A stretch of DNA of 64,000 nucleotides from Strongylocentrotus purpuratus (GCF_000002235.5 NW_022145611.1:12240342-12304341), one strand, 5' to 3'. Shown: positions 36,857 to 49,121, numbered from the stretch's first letter. Notes: generated by a model not told the origin, from the sequence alone. A program made the numbers and translations.

Positions 36857-39800
36857 GTTCTACATTAGGAACATCTGAGAAAGACAGAGATCAATCAAAT
36901 ATGGTAAAAAGTCATGACTGTAAAATATCACTCAAATACGACAACAGTTATGATTGCACAGTTTGAAAGTAATCTAGGCATAGTTTTAAAAAGTAGTCAA
37001 AGTGCAATTTTACCAGTATCTCATTGAAAAGCGTGTTGATTTTAATACACCCATGTTTCAAATTTTCAATGGAATATTGGCGAACATTTACTATAGACTG
37101 TTTCGTGGGACGCTGCCCAGAGATCAAACAATAAAACCGCTCTTTGGCAAAACCTATTTGTTCATGTTATTATGAGGTTTCCTAAATCAATTTACTCTAG
37201 TTCGAAGATATAAAGCATCCTCAGATATGAAAAGGATGTTAAGACATAACACTAACTGGATGAAAGTGTTAACACTCAAAAACACTTTTACAGGTGTTAT
37301 ATGTACATGTATACGACATCAATGTCTGAATTAAGAAATTTACACTGATTTACTTTAGCAGACTTCACCAAAATTGCATATGTACAATGTACATCGCATG
37401 TGCCTACACAACTTGCTCATGTATCCACTATCCATGTTTCATTGCTATAGTGTACACTGTTGTAATCATGTGTCAATCATGCACACGTACACTGTAGGTA
37501 AACATACATGAACTTGAGGAACACGGCAGTCTGTATAGGCCAATACAAAGCATGTTAGCATGTCCTTGCTAGTACCAATTTATTTTCGGTCTTCAAAACA
37601 ATTTGATGCACTTGCCAGGTTAGATACTGAATACGGTAGGGACAGTCTGACAGTGTTCTCTACATGTAGCACAATGGTGTTGAGATTTCTGCACAAAATT
37701 ATCATAACAAATCCAAATTGTTTGTTTGATTTGTTTTGTCTTTACTTTTTCCAAGAATATTAATTTAAATGATTTTTTATTTTATTTGTATTTTGAGACG
37801 CTGTAATCCTGTAAACTGTAAAAACTTGCTTACATGTACTGATAAAGATTCAGTCCATCCCCTCTCTCTCTCTCTGAAAAAAATTACAACAGAAGCATTT
37901 CAAGAAACATTCCTATCTAACCAAGGGACCATACAATGTACACATAAACCATACATTGTAGGTGTACAAAACTGTACAGGTTCCTGTCATTTGGAAATAT
38001 TAATTCATTTGATTTTGTTTCAGCCTTTTATAAGGCCAAATCTCAATGAAAATAACCCAATCTACTTTCCAACATTGGCAGATATATGAAATAGAATCTA
38101 CTCAATAACGAAAGATGCAAACCCTTTTCATATTGTGTGGAAAAAAAAGACATGGGCATATTCCCCTGTCAAAAAAATCCATAGAAGTTTAATGAAGGAA
38201 TGCTTCAGCCTTACAACTTCTTGGTATTTATAATTCCATTTACATACATGTAAATACATGTAGAATAAATACTGTATCTCTCTCTATTCACACTATTGTA
38301 CCTGGTTCTGTGGAACCCATCTCTTTAGGACAGAGATAACACACAAACTCTGACCCTATTCATATCTTGTTATATCCGGTCCTTGACAAGAGACATAGCT
38401 CATTAAAAGAAGTTTGGCTCTATACACTGGAATGGTAGGAATGTCTATTAACAAGGAGGTACCGGTACAGGGGTTTATTGATGGGTGTGTGCATGCACTA
38501 CACTGTACTTCACCCATTTCATACCAAACCAGTAAACTGAATTAATGATTATAAATACCAGTAATCAAATCTAAATCTATTCTATTATGCTCAGCTGAGA
38601 ATAAACTTTTTATACCAGTAAGTGTTTTATGAGTGATAATTTCCCTTTCACAATATCATCTGTACATTTTGTATACAATACAATGCATCAAAGAGTGGGA
38701 TAAAGTTAGCACTTGCCAATGTAAGGTTTTGAAATGATTAAAGCACCTATATTGTACCCCACTGTTTGCATAAATGATAATGGTATTTGCTTGAATTCTT
38801 GGATCTGATTGTAGACATAAACCATGGACATAGACAAGATGGACTACCGTTTATCTGATTTTCAGCACTAGAAAGTAATGCATATATTGATGAAGACATA
38901 GACAAGACTAATCATTCAGTAGATTTTCAAGATTGATTGTATTTGTAAGTAGTTTTGTAATGTTTAAAGAGGAAGATTTTGGGTAACAATGTGTCCTGAA
39001 CACCTGTTTATGCTAGTATTGAACTGTGTAATAAAAATAAAAAATTGTTCACAAAATTTTCCAAGTTTAATTAAGCCCAGAAGTTTGTGTATGCAACATG
39101 TTTTAACTGACTCTGTTACATGTAGTTGGTTTTTAATACTGTTGGTTTTTATTGCACTGTCATCCCGGATAGGAACATTCCAATTTATTTGATATGAAAG
39201 GGGGATAGAATAGACTATAATGACGACTGGAATGGTGCATCAATCAACAATCCAAAATACTATACAATACAATGGAAAACTATTGGGGTGCATCTGGTAT
39301 TTGACAATTGGTTTGTTGACATCAAGGTTGAATGGAAAATACAACCACTGAATAGTTAAGAGTAATCACCTTTTTGGAGGCTAAAAGTTGAAAGTACAAT
39401 TTGAACAACCATATATACACTGTAGTTTGTAGTTATTGGTCAGTGTTGGTTAACTGCAGCAATAATCATATTAAAATTATTGCCCGAACTTGAAACTTGA
39501 AAGCATAATGTTAATGTACATGTATGCCACTTACATGTGCTGTGTAATGTACAGTAGTAGTGGGTTGACATTTAAAGTTATTTGCTTAAATGACAACCTT
39601 TAATATAAATAGTGTATACAGTGTAGTGTACATGTAATTTACGCATGCATGCCAAAAAATGAATGTCCCAATTACAGTACCTCAACCCATTTGGAGTTTA
39701 ATGTATCTTACTTACACAGTGTGTTGCTTACAGCCTTACAGTTCACATGTTCATGGGGACTAACATGTACTTGTATAAATTATAACAAGTAAAGATAGAA

Positions 39801-40650
39801 ATAAGTTTAGCCTCCACTTACAGTTTTATTCAACAATTATTTAATGCTATCCAAATAAATGCAGCCAGCATTTTTGAATTTGATTTCAAAGTAGATTTTG
39901 TTTCTCATTTTGTTGATTAAATTCAGAGCTCATGCAATTTAAGTTGGTTAATTATTGTTTTGACATATTCACGGCACTCTTGTAATTGAAAAATGTACAA
40001 TCATATACATGTATGAACAGTAATGTATATTAGGCCCGAGTCAAAAAGGCTCCACGCCCAGTCCCCAACCGTCACTCTAATACCTGGGTTTTAATTTTTG
40101 ATTTCGGGTATTTCAAAATTAAATTTCAGACTGATATTTTGCAATACAGAACTTAAAATACACATTTTACTGAATTTCAATTTAATTAAATAAAGATCCA
40201 AAAGGAGATCATTTTAGATGACGGTAGGTATTTTCATGGCTCTACAATTGAGGCTGCAAGGAAGGAGGGACGCTTCGCGTTACCGAGCGTGTTCATAAAC
40301 GGAAGTCAAAATATGACTCACCAACGACTGAGCAAGTTACGAAAGTACCACACACAAAACCAAAATGATGATCAGACTATTGAAATTAAAATTCAATAGG
40401 CATTAATTGTCTAACTATCCACAAAATAATGGTTTACCCAAGAAGGCCAAGATATTATGATGAAGGAAAATGCATTAAAGCTCTTGAAACAGCATAGATG
40501 TGCCTTTTGATCATCAAAAAAAATATGTGTGTATCACGGTTAAGTTTGTCATGCTTGATGTCCGTGGATACAGGCCTACACTATCATTAATGCAGAAAAA
40601 AGTCAGAATTGATCAGATCAATAAGCATTAAACCAACAAAAAATGCCTCA
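36857..40650. other. SAV1 5' region (probable first intron and 5' flank)
   Basis: No protein-like frames. AG at the TTTCTCAG just upstream of the SAV1 ATG suggests that a 5' UTR intron begins here on the minus strand. AT-rich with frequent TACATGTA words. Nothing else recognised. Confidence 0.5.
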
Positions 40651-40655
40651 TTAGA

Positions 40656-41833
40656 CAGGGTGCTACAAGAATTTTTTTCACCACTTGCCCTGTCGGGCAA
40701 GTGGGTTTTCAATTTACTTGCCCAAACAATATTTCCACTTGCCCAAAACTTTAAAGCGAAAAAGTAGTTCGCTTTCTTGGCTGGCGGTGCCTCCATGTTT
40801 ACTAGCACAATCGAGAAAAAACAGCTGATCAACGCACGTGTGTGTCTGTGCAAGCCGCTGTCATTTGGAAACGTAGGCTAATTTTCAGCTGTTAATAATT
40901 TGGGTCAACTCTTCCATCAAGAAACGTCATGTAAATAATGGGTAATCAACTATTTTAAATAAAGTACGGACATTTTTATTTCATCATTCACTGCTATAAA
41001 TATCATGCCAAAATTTGTAAATTCTTACTAAATAATAATATTGAAGATATTTTACGATAAATCTCGGATAAGTATGCGAAAACTAGACTAAACAACGTCG
41101 CTAAAACCATGAAAACAAAACAACAACGGCTTATATTCTGGGGGTCTCGATACTATTATCAAAATGACTCGCTCGGTCGGATCTTGAGACCGCAGTAATA
41201 AACTGAAAACGAGACAAAAACATTCATCTGATTTATATGAGCAGCGAGTTTTAAATAATATGTTCACAATCATTAACAGTCATTATGAATAAATATCAAA
41301 CATTTGACTTTTTGTACTTACTAGAAAATCCCTGTTGTTTATTCCATTCCGATTCGCACGTGTTCATTTCCCTAGAATAATGACGTCATATTTGGCGTGA
41401 TTCAACCAATCGGCAATCAGAGAATAGCAAAGGCCTGTCGGTGCGGCCTGCAGAGCTAGAGAGAGAGAGCGCGAATAAGCTCGCAGCTGGTACGATCGCG
41501 CTAGCTGTCTCTAGCTAGCTCACGGCCGGCCGTGCGTGGAGGCGGAGCGCGCGGCATTCATGGCTTGAAGTGTCACTGTTGCATGCGCGCTGAGCTAGCT
41601 GAGCTGGCTAGCTGTCTGTGAAGTTTTTTCGAAATCGGAACGATCGCTTTTTTGCTTCTGGATTTTGACGACGGGTAAGAAGTTGACGGGTAAATGGTAG
41701 AGTTCTTGGACACTAGGAAATTACTGTAAAAGTATCACTTGCCCGAATCGGGCAAGTGATAATTTGATTTACTTGCCCGACGGCTCAATTTGGTTGCCCC
41801 GGGACGTCGGGCAAGCGGGTTTGTCGCGCCCTG
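40656..41833. mobile_element. 1.18-kb TIR-bounded segment with TTGCCCGA inverted blocks
   Basis: Left end CAGGGTGCTACAA and right end TTGTCGCGCCCTG (reverse complement CAGGGCGCGACAA) match at 11 of 13 positions and are flanked on both sides by TTAGA, a possible 5-bp target-site duplication. Just inside each end is a cluster of CACTTGCCCGA / TCGGGCAAGTG palindromes (40681-40750 and 41735-41818). The centre (about 41340-41660) is GC- and CpG-rich. No transposase frame was seen, so it would be non-autonomous. It may be a hAT-like or other TIR element; the family is not identified. Confidence 0.5.
41357..41410. promoter_or_regulatory. Promoter-like E-box / CRE / CCAAT cluster
   Basis: CACGTG at 41357-41362, a full CRE TGACGTCA at 41381-41388 and CCAAT at 41406-41410 lie within 55 bp at the edge of a CpG-rich stretch. 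On the minus strand a strong donor (GTAAGTAC, 41321-41314) lies about 40 bp further downstream. This would suit a non-coding first exon of SAV1 starting here. The plus strand also has a possible donor at 41671. Transcription is not shown by sequence alone. Confidence 0.4.
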
Positions 41834-41838
41834 TTAGA

Positions 41839-42518
41839 CAGCACAACAAAGTTTTCTAAATTTGCGAGCGAGCAAGCAAAAAAGAATGATACTTTTATTA
41901 CAGCAAAATTGTTATTTATTTACTTTGAAAATCATTACATAAGATAATAATACTAATTAAATGTCTTTCTCCTGATCGAGGGCTCTGCAATCATATCATT
42001 ACCCCGGCTTTAGTTAAGCTCACCATAAGGTGCTCGAGCATTCAAGGAATGTCTTCCTACTGGGTACATGCACCCATACATCTGGATGGAGAGTTGCTAA
42101 TGTACATGTACATTGTAGATTAATATCTCGCCAAAGGATATCAGTACATGTATAATATATAAAATTATGTATGCGGGCAACATGATGCCGAATACATGAA
42201 TACAAATATCATATATTCAGTCACTTCAATGAATTAAACATGAATATGAGCTAGTTGCGCATGTCCATGCCCAGAATCATCCTGTTCCTAAATGTTCAGA
42301 GCAAGTGAAGCAAACTTACATTGTAAAATTTAATTTAGATATATTCAAATATATATAATTTTAGGCTATTATAGCACCTTGGCCTTTGCCGAATGTGAAG
42401 ATATTCTGGCACCTTGTTTATTATAAAGGTATTCAGGCACATCACTGCCCACAATCCACACAAATTTTGCCGACATTAAAGTCATCATGAGTCAACCCCG
42501 ACTTGTAATGTTCAAAAA
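41839..42518. other. AT-rich intergenic stretch
   Basis: No gene or repeat recognised between the TIR-bounded segment and the 46-bp array. Confidence 0.5.
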
Positions 42519-42519
42519 G

Positions 42520-43165
42520 ACTTTGTTGCCCCTACAGATATCTAAAAACAATAATTATCGGCAAGACTTTGTTGCCCCTACGGAGATCTAAAAAAAATAA
42601 TTATCAGCCAGGTTTTGTTGCCTCTACGGAGATCTAAAAACAATAATTATCGGCAAGGTTTAGTTGCCCCTACGGAGCTTTCAAAACAGTAATAATAGGC
42701 AAGGTTTTGTTGCCCGTTCGGAGCTCTAAAAACAATAATTATCGGCAAGACTTTGTTGCCCCTACAGAGCTCTAAAAACGATAATATTCGGCAAGGTTTT
42801 GTTGCCCGTACGGAGCTCTATAAACAATAATAATCGGCAAGGTTTTGTTGCCCGTTCGGAGCTCTAAAAGCAATAATTATTGGCAAGACTTTGTTGCCCC
42901 TACAGAGCTCTAAAAACAATAATTATCGGCAAGGTTTTGTTGCCCCTACGGAGCTCTATAAACAATAATAATCGGCAAGGTTTTATTGCCTATACGGAGA
43001 TCTAAAAACAATAATAATCGGCAAGGTTTTGTTGCCCCTACGGAGCTCTAAAAACAATCCTTATCAGCAAAACTTTTTTGCCCCTACGGAGATCTAAAAA
43101 GACAATTATCGGCAAGACTTCATTGCCACTATGGAACTTCTAAATTACTAACTATTGGGGGGACT
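42520..43165. repeat. 46-bp tandem array (about 14 copies)
   Basis: Units have the form TCTAAAAACAATAATTATCG then GCAAGACTTTGTTGCC then CCTACGGAGA. The period is 46 bp with point differences. Each unit contains an inverted GGCAA...TTGCC pair, so it can form repeated small hairpins. Copies decay toward the right end. Confidence 0.9.
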
Positions 43166-43425
43166 TCATTACCGATACGGAGATATGAAAGCACATCTTC
43201 ATCGAAATGACTGAAACGTTTGGCACAAAAACCGTAATGACTCAGGCTTCGTTTTTCAATCCATCTCCATCCTCTTTATTTGGACCAATCAATATCGGGA
43301 AATGTTGTTTACCCATCGTTTGTTCAACATCTTCATTTCGCGTTGTGACCTTATTTGGTGCGTTTTCAGAGTTTTTTATCAGTGAAAAACTTCGGGAATT
43401 AAATCAGAAAAGGATTAAGAGTTGA
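43166..43425. other. Unique-looking stretch between two arrays
   Basis: A 72-codon frame (43207-43425, + strand) has no recognisable domain. Probably non-coding DNA belonging to the same repeat complex. Confidence 0.4.
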
Positions 43426-43429
43426 GATA

Positions 43430-43795
43430 ATGGTACATCGAATCATCTTCTTCCCTATACGTTTTAATTAAAACGTCATAGCTTCCGCGCTTTGCGCGGG
43501 AGGGGTGGGAATTGATTTCAGAACAGGATTAATAGTCAAGAGAGTACAACGAATCGTCTTCTGTCTCTAATAATTTATTAAAAACATACAAGCTTTCGTG
43601 CTTCCCGTGGAAATCAGAAAAGGATAAAGAGTCGAGAACGGTACATCAAATCGTCTTCTTTCTCTAATAATTTATCAAAAACGTCTAAGCTTCCGCGCTT
43701 CCTGTGGAATTCAGAAAAGGATAAAGAGTCGATAACGGTACATCGAATCGTCTTCTTTCTCTAATAATTCAATGAAACGTCAAAGGGGTGAACTC
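43430..43795 (-). repeat. Tandem ~90-115-bp module shared with the foldback element
   Basis: Four diverged copies which, read on the minus strand, have the order GAAGCGCGGAAGCTT, ACGTTT, AAATTATTAGAGA, AGAAGACGATTCG, ATGTACCGTTCTCGACTC, TTATCCT-TTCTGAATT. The same module occurs four times in each inner arm of the element at 45014-49121. Confidence 0.85.
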
Positions 43796-45013
43796 CCCAC
43801 TCCCTCCACCCACCCACCCTCCACCCACCCCATGGGCGGATCCAGCCGGCGGCAGGGGAGGGGACCAAAGAGGGGGACCAATTCGTGGGAGAATATTTAG
43901 CGGCAAAACAGCCAGCCTGTTAATAAGGGGGGGGGGGGAGGGGGGTAGTGAGCACTATTTTTTTTTTGCTCCCGAAAACTTGAAAATCGCGCCGGCCGAT
44001 AATTCGTTCAGGTTGGGGGGGGCACAAATACTCCCCCCCCCCCCACCCATGAAAAAGGTGTGAGGTGATTACGCACACTTTCCACTTTGGCCTTAGTGCC
44101 CCTTAGGATAGATTTGTCCCGAGATTTGTGCCCCTTTCAGTGGATTTGTGCCCTCTCAAAAAAGTGGCCTTGACCCAAATTTGATGTAATTCAACTATTC
44201 AAGGCCTGTATTGATAATATAAATTTCCTATTTCCCCCCTAAGAATCTTATTTCTTTATGTTTTTTGTGTGGATGCACTAAATATAGAGTAATTTTTTTT
44301 TCCAGTTAAATCATAAAAAAAGTGAAATTTGATAACCTTATTTATATAAATTCAATATTAATGAATATACAATATTCAGAAAATAGTATCAATTCTTCAA
44401 AATTCATAAAAAATTGTGGGAAATTTCATTCTCGCATTGGTTTGTCTGATTTTTCTGTTTTAATTGACAGTAAAAAAAATTTGGAGTGGACTTGCCTTTT
44501 AAAATGTGGTTGGATCGCTTATGAGAGAGAGAGGTATGACGAGAGGGGATACCAAGAAAACTTGTTCTTGGAAAACTATTCTTGTTGTATTACAACATTT
44601 CTTTTTCTAATCTACACTGTAGATTAATTTCATAGAGCGTATCCATTGACTCTTTTAATGAGACCCCAAAGTACCAAACATGAGCTTTGTATACAATTAG
44701 TTTTGCATTATTATGTGTCCAACAAATAGAACAAAAATATTGTTTGACGTTCTTGATGGAACTAAATGGAATCATTAATTACAAAAGAAGTTGAAGTGGC
44801 ACCTTTTCCTTCAACTTATTTTGTTTTCGTGTACACCAGGCCAGAAAGGTGCCATCAAGTCTTGGATATAAATTTGTTCTGCATTTCGTTTTAGTTTGGC
44901 AGCATTCTTCCTCATTTCTCTCGTTTCTGTTCTTCTAGATCTAGATCTACCAGTAATTCTTTCCTCTTTATCATGTTGATGATTTATCTTTTATACCTTT
45001 CATCTCTCATATC
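43796..45013. other. Homopolymer-rich and AT-rich flank of the foldback element
   Basis: Poly-C and poly-G runs (about 43800-43830, 43927-43946, 44032-44046) and a GGGCGGATCCAG phrase similar to one inside the foldback element. Short repeats of TTTGTGCCCCTT lie near 44098-44155. The rest is AT-rich without a gene. Confidence 0.5.
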
Positions 45014-45044
45014 TACGGAGCCCCGGAAGTGACATGGAGAAATT

Positions 45045-45975
45045 TTTTTTTTCTCGTTTTCCTGAGATAAATTCTCGTTTTCCTGAGATAATTTTTCGTT
45101 TTCCTGAGATAAATTCTCGTTTTCCTGAGATAATTTTTCGTTTTCCTGAGATAAATTCTCGTTTTCCTGAGATAATTTTTCGTTTTCCTGAGATAATTCC
45201 CGTTTTCCTGAGATAAATTCTCGTTTTCCTGAGATAAATTCTCGTTTTCCTGAGATAATTTTTCGTTTTCCTGAGATAAATTCTCGTTTTCCTGAGATAA
45301 TTTTTCGTTTTCCTGAGATAAATTCTCGTTTTCCTGAGATAATTTTTCGTTTTCCTGAGATAATTCCCGTTTTCCTGAGATAAATTCTCGTTTTCCTGAG
45401 ATAAATTCTCGTTTTCCTGAGATAATTTTTCGTTTTCCTGAGATAAATTCTCGTTTTCCTGAGATAATTTTTCGTTTTCCTGAGATAATTCCCGTTTTCC
45501 TGAGATAAATTCTCGTTTTCCTGAGATAATTTTCGTTTTCCTGAGACGGATAATTTTTCGTTTTCCTGAGATAAATTCTCGTTTTCCTGAGATAATTTTT
45601 CGTTTTCCTGAGATAACTCCCGTTTTCCTGAGATAAATTCTCGTTTTCCTGAGATAATTTTTCGTTTTCCTGAGATAACTCCCGTTTTCCTGAGATAAAT
45701 TCTCGTTTTCCTGAGATAAATTCTCGTTTTCCTGAGATAATATTTCGTTTTCCTGAGATAAATTCTCGTTTTCCTGAGATAATATTTCGTTTTCCTGAGA
45801 TAATTCCCGTTTTCCTGAGATAAATTCTCGTTTTCCTGAGATAAATTCTCGTTTTCCTGAGATAATATTTCGTTTTCCTGAGATAAATTCTCGTTTTCCT
45901 GAGATAATATTTCGTTTTCCTGAGATAAATTCTCGTTTTCCTGAGATAATATTTCGTTTTCCTGAGATAATTTCC
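45045..45975 (+). repeat. Left outer array of the foldback element
   Basis: About 45 units of TTTTCCTGAGATAA plus a variable end: A = ATTCTCG, B = TTTTTCG, C = TTCCCG (one base shorter), and near the inner edge D = TATTTCG. A and B largely alternate, with C inserted every several units. One unit near 45546 has a CGG insertion. Confidence 0.95.
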
Positions 45976-47957
45976 GTTGTAAAATGAACAGTTAAAATGA
46001 ATTGAAAAAATACAATTTTCTTCTAATTTTATAACGTTTTGGCATCTGAATGCCCCCCCCCCCCCCCTGAGTACGATGTCATATATATTTACTGTAAATT
46101 GCGAGCGAGCGAAGAGCGCAATTAACAAAATAATAAAAGACACTAGTCTTACTCGTACAAATTTAGGTACAATACCAATTTAGATGATAAATCTATCTTG
46201 ATTCAAGAACACTTTATTAACAGACTGCCCGATTACAATAGGGGACAGCCCACGAGGCCGACGGCCGTCAGCCTAGGGCCTAAATCCAGTTTTAGGGGGG
46301 TATTCGGCAGGCGCGGATCCAGGATTTCTTAGGGGGGGGGGGGGCCAAATTTGAAATTTTGCGAGCCAAATATTGGTACATAATGGTGACCAACAGTGAC
46401 GTAATGCGGGGGGGGGGGTCGGTGCAGGGAGGGGCGATTTTCCCCCTCCCTCCTCCGCGAAACGCGGAAGCTTTGACGTTTCATTAAATTATTAGAGAAA
46501 ATAGACGATTCGTTGTACCGTTCTCGAAAATAATCCTCATCGGAATTTAGTTCCCCCTCCATCCCGCGCGAAGCGCGGAAGCTTTTACCTTTCATTAAAT
46601 CATTAAAGATTCGTATTACCGTTCTCGCCTCTGAATCCTCGTCTGAATTCAGGTTCCCCCCTCCCGCGCGAAGCGCGGAAGCTTTGACGTTTCATAAGAT
46701 TATGAGAGAAAGAAGACGATTCGTTGTACCGTTCTCGATTCTTAATCCTTGTCTGAATTCAGTCCCCCCCCCCTCCCCTCCTGCGCGAAGCTTTGACGTT
46801 GCATTATATTATTAGAGAAAGAAGACGATGCGTTGTATCGTTCTCTATACTCTTAATCCTTGTCTGAATCAGGGGCCGTCTTAGGGCCCCTGGGGGGGGG
46901 GGGTCGAGGCGGCGGAGCCGGCCCCGGAAGCTCAGGGGTTTTAGGCGTTTAATTAAGGTCAGATGAGCATTTTTGTGTATACCTTATTATTTTGTGAGAC
47001 TGGCACGTCACTATTTGGCGTGGGGTCCAGGGGGCGGAGCCCCAAAATATCAGGGGTTTTAGGCATTAAATTACCGTCAGATGAGCATCTAAGGGCCCGC
47101 CGTAGGGCCCTAGGTGAAATCCAGGGGGCAGATTATTTTCGAAAACGGTACAACGAATCGTCTTCTTTCTCTAATGATTTAAGGAAATTTAAAAGCTTCC
47201 GCGCTTCGCAAGGGAGGGGGGAACCTAAATTCAGACGAGGATTAAGAGTCGAGAACTCGACAACGAATCGTCTCCTTTCTCTAATAATTTAATAAATCGT
47301 AAAAGCTTCCGCGCTTCGCACGGGAGGGGGGAACCTAAATTCAGACGAGGATAAAGAGTCGAGAACTCGACAACGAATCGTCTCCTTTCTCTAATAATTT
47401 AATAAATCGTAAAATTTTCCGCGCTTCGCGCGGGAGGGGGAAAACTAAATTCAGACGAGAATTATTTTCGAAAACGGTACAACGAATCGTCTTTTTTCTC
47501 TAATAATTTAATGAAACGTCAAAGCTTCCGCGTTTCGCGGAGGAGGGAGGGGGAAAATCGCCCCTCCCTGCACCGACCCCCCCCCCGCATTACGTCACTG
47601 TTGGTCACCATTACGTACCAATATTTGGCTCGCAAAATTTCAAATTTGGGCCCCCTCCCCTAAGAAATCCTGGATCCGCGCCTGCTGAATACCCTATTGT
47701 AATCGGGCAGTCTGTTAATAAAGTGTTCTTGAATCAAGATAGATTTATCATCCAAATTGGTATTGTACCTAAATTTGTACGAGTAAGACTAGTGTCTTTT
47801 ATTTGTTAATTGCGCTCTTCGCTCGCTCGCAATTTACAGTAATTATATGACATCGTACTCAGGGGGGGGGGGGGGGCATTCAGATGCCAAAACGTTATAA
47901 AATTAGAAGAAAATTGTATTTTTTCAATTCATTTTAACTGTTCATTTTACAACGGAA

Positions 47958-49088
47958 ATTATCTCAGGAAAACGAAATAATATCTCAGGAAAACGAGAAT
48001 TTATCTCAGGAAAACGAAATAATATCTCAGGAAAACGAGAATTTATCTCAGGAAAACGAAATATTATCTCAGGAAAACGAGAATTTATCTCAGGAAAACG
48101 AAATATTATCTCAGGAAAACGAGAATTTATCTCAGGAAAACGAAATATTATCTCAGGAAAACGAGAATTTATCTCAGGAAAACGAAATATTATCTCAGGA
48201 AAACGAGAATTTATCTCAGGAAAACGAGAATTTATCTCAGGAAAACGAGAATTTATCTCAGGAAAACGGGAATTATCTCAGGAAAACGAAATATTATCTC
48301 AGGAAAACGAGAATTTATCTCAGGAAAACGAAAAATTATCTCAGGAAAACGAGAATTTATCTCAGGAAAACGGGAATTATCTCAGGAAAACGAAATATTA
48401 TCTCAGGAAAACGAGAATTTATCTCAGGAAAACGAAAAATTATCTCAGGAAAACGAGAATTTATCTCAGGAAAACGGGAATTATCTCAGGAAAACGAAAT
48501 ATTATCTCAGGAAAACGAGAATTTATCTCAGGAAAACGAAAAATTATCTTAGGAAAACGAGAATTTATCTCAGGAAAACGGGAATTATCTCAGGAAAACG
48601 AAATATTATCTCAGGAAAACGAGAATTTATCTCAGGAAAACGAAAAATTATCTCAGGAAAACGAGAATTTATCTCAGGAAAACGGGAATTATCTCAGGAA
48701 AACGAAATATTATCTCAGGAAAACGAGAATTTATCTCAGGAAAACGAAAAATTATCTCAGGAAAACGAGAATTTATCTCAGGAAAACGAGAATTTATCTC
48801 AGGAAAACGGGAATTATCTCAGGAAAACGAAAAATTATCTCAGGAAAACGAGAATTTATCTCAGGAAAACGAGAATTTATCTCAGGAAAACGAAATATTA
48901 TCTCAGGAAAACGAGAATTTATCTCAGGAAAACGGGAATTATCTCAGGAAAACGAAAAATTATCTCAGGAAAACGAGAATTTATCTCAGGAAAACGAGAA
49001 TTTATCTCAGGAAAACGAGAATTTATCTCAGGAAAACGAAAAATTATCTCAGGAAAACGAGAATTTATCTCAGGAAAACGAGAAATTT
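47958..49088 (-). repeat. Right outer array of the foldback element
   Basis: About 54 units of the same 20-21-bp repeat in inverted orientation. Type D units (CGAAATATT on +) extend much further into this array than in the left one, and the innermost units are CGAAATAAT. One unit near 48549 reads TCTTAGG instead of TCTCAGG. Confidence 0.95.
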
Positions 49089-49121
49089 TTTTTTTCTCCA
49101 TGTCACTTCCGGGGCTCCGTA

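Larger units (their letters stand above)
45014..49121. mobile_element. Complete 4.1-kb foldback transposon (TU-like)
   Basis: Both termini read TACGGAGCCCCGGAAGTGAC then ATGGAGAAA in inverted orientation (29 bp identical). They are flanked by the direct repeat CATATC (45008-45013 and 49122-49127), a 6-bp target-site duplication. Each arm has an outer domain of 20-21-bp tandem repeats (45045-45975 left, about 47958-49088 right) and an inner domain of non-array sequence, then four ~107-bp modules (left about 45976-46860, right about 47090-47957). The centre (about 46861-47089) is not inverted and holds two direct copies of CAGGGGTTTTAGGC ... CAGATGAGCAT. No transposase is present; long open frames in the arrays are repeat artefacts. 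The architecture matches sea urchin TU and Drosophila FB elements. The arms are not identical: the left has an extra ~60 bp near 46241-46300. Confidence 0.9.

Noticed and set aside
42520..43165. CRISPR-like array
   Set aside because: The repeats are contiguous 46-bp units without unique spacers, in a eukaryotic context.
44322..44627. 101-codon + strand frame
   Set aside because: AT-rich sequence with no domain, probably part of a diverged repeat.
45013..46143. 376-codon minus-strand open frame with SGKR/LRKT repeats
   Set aside because: It is the translation of the 20-21-bp array of the foldback element. Frame shifts within the repeats and the lack of any domain argue against a protein.
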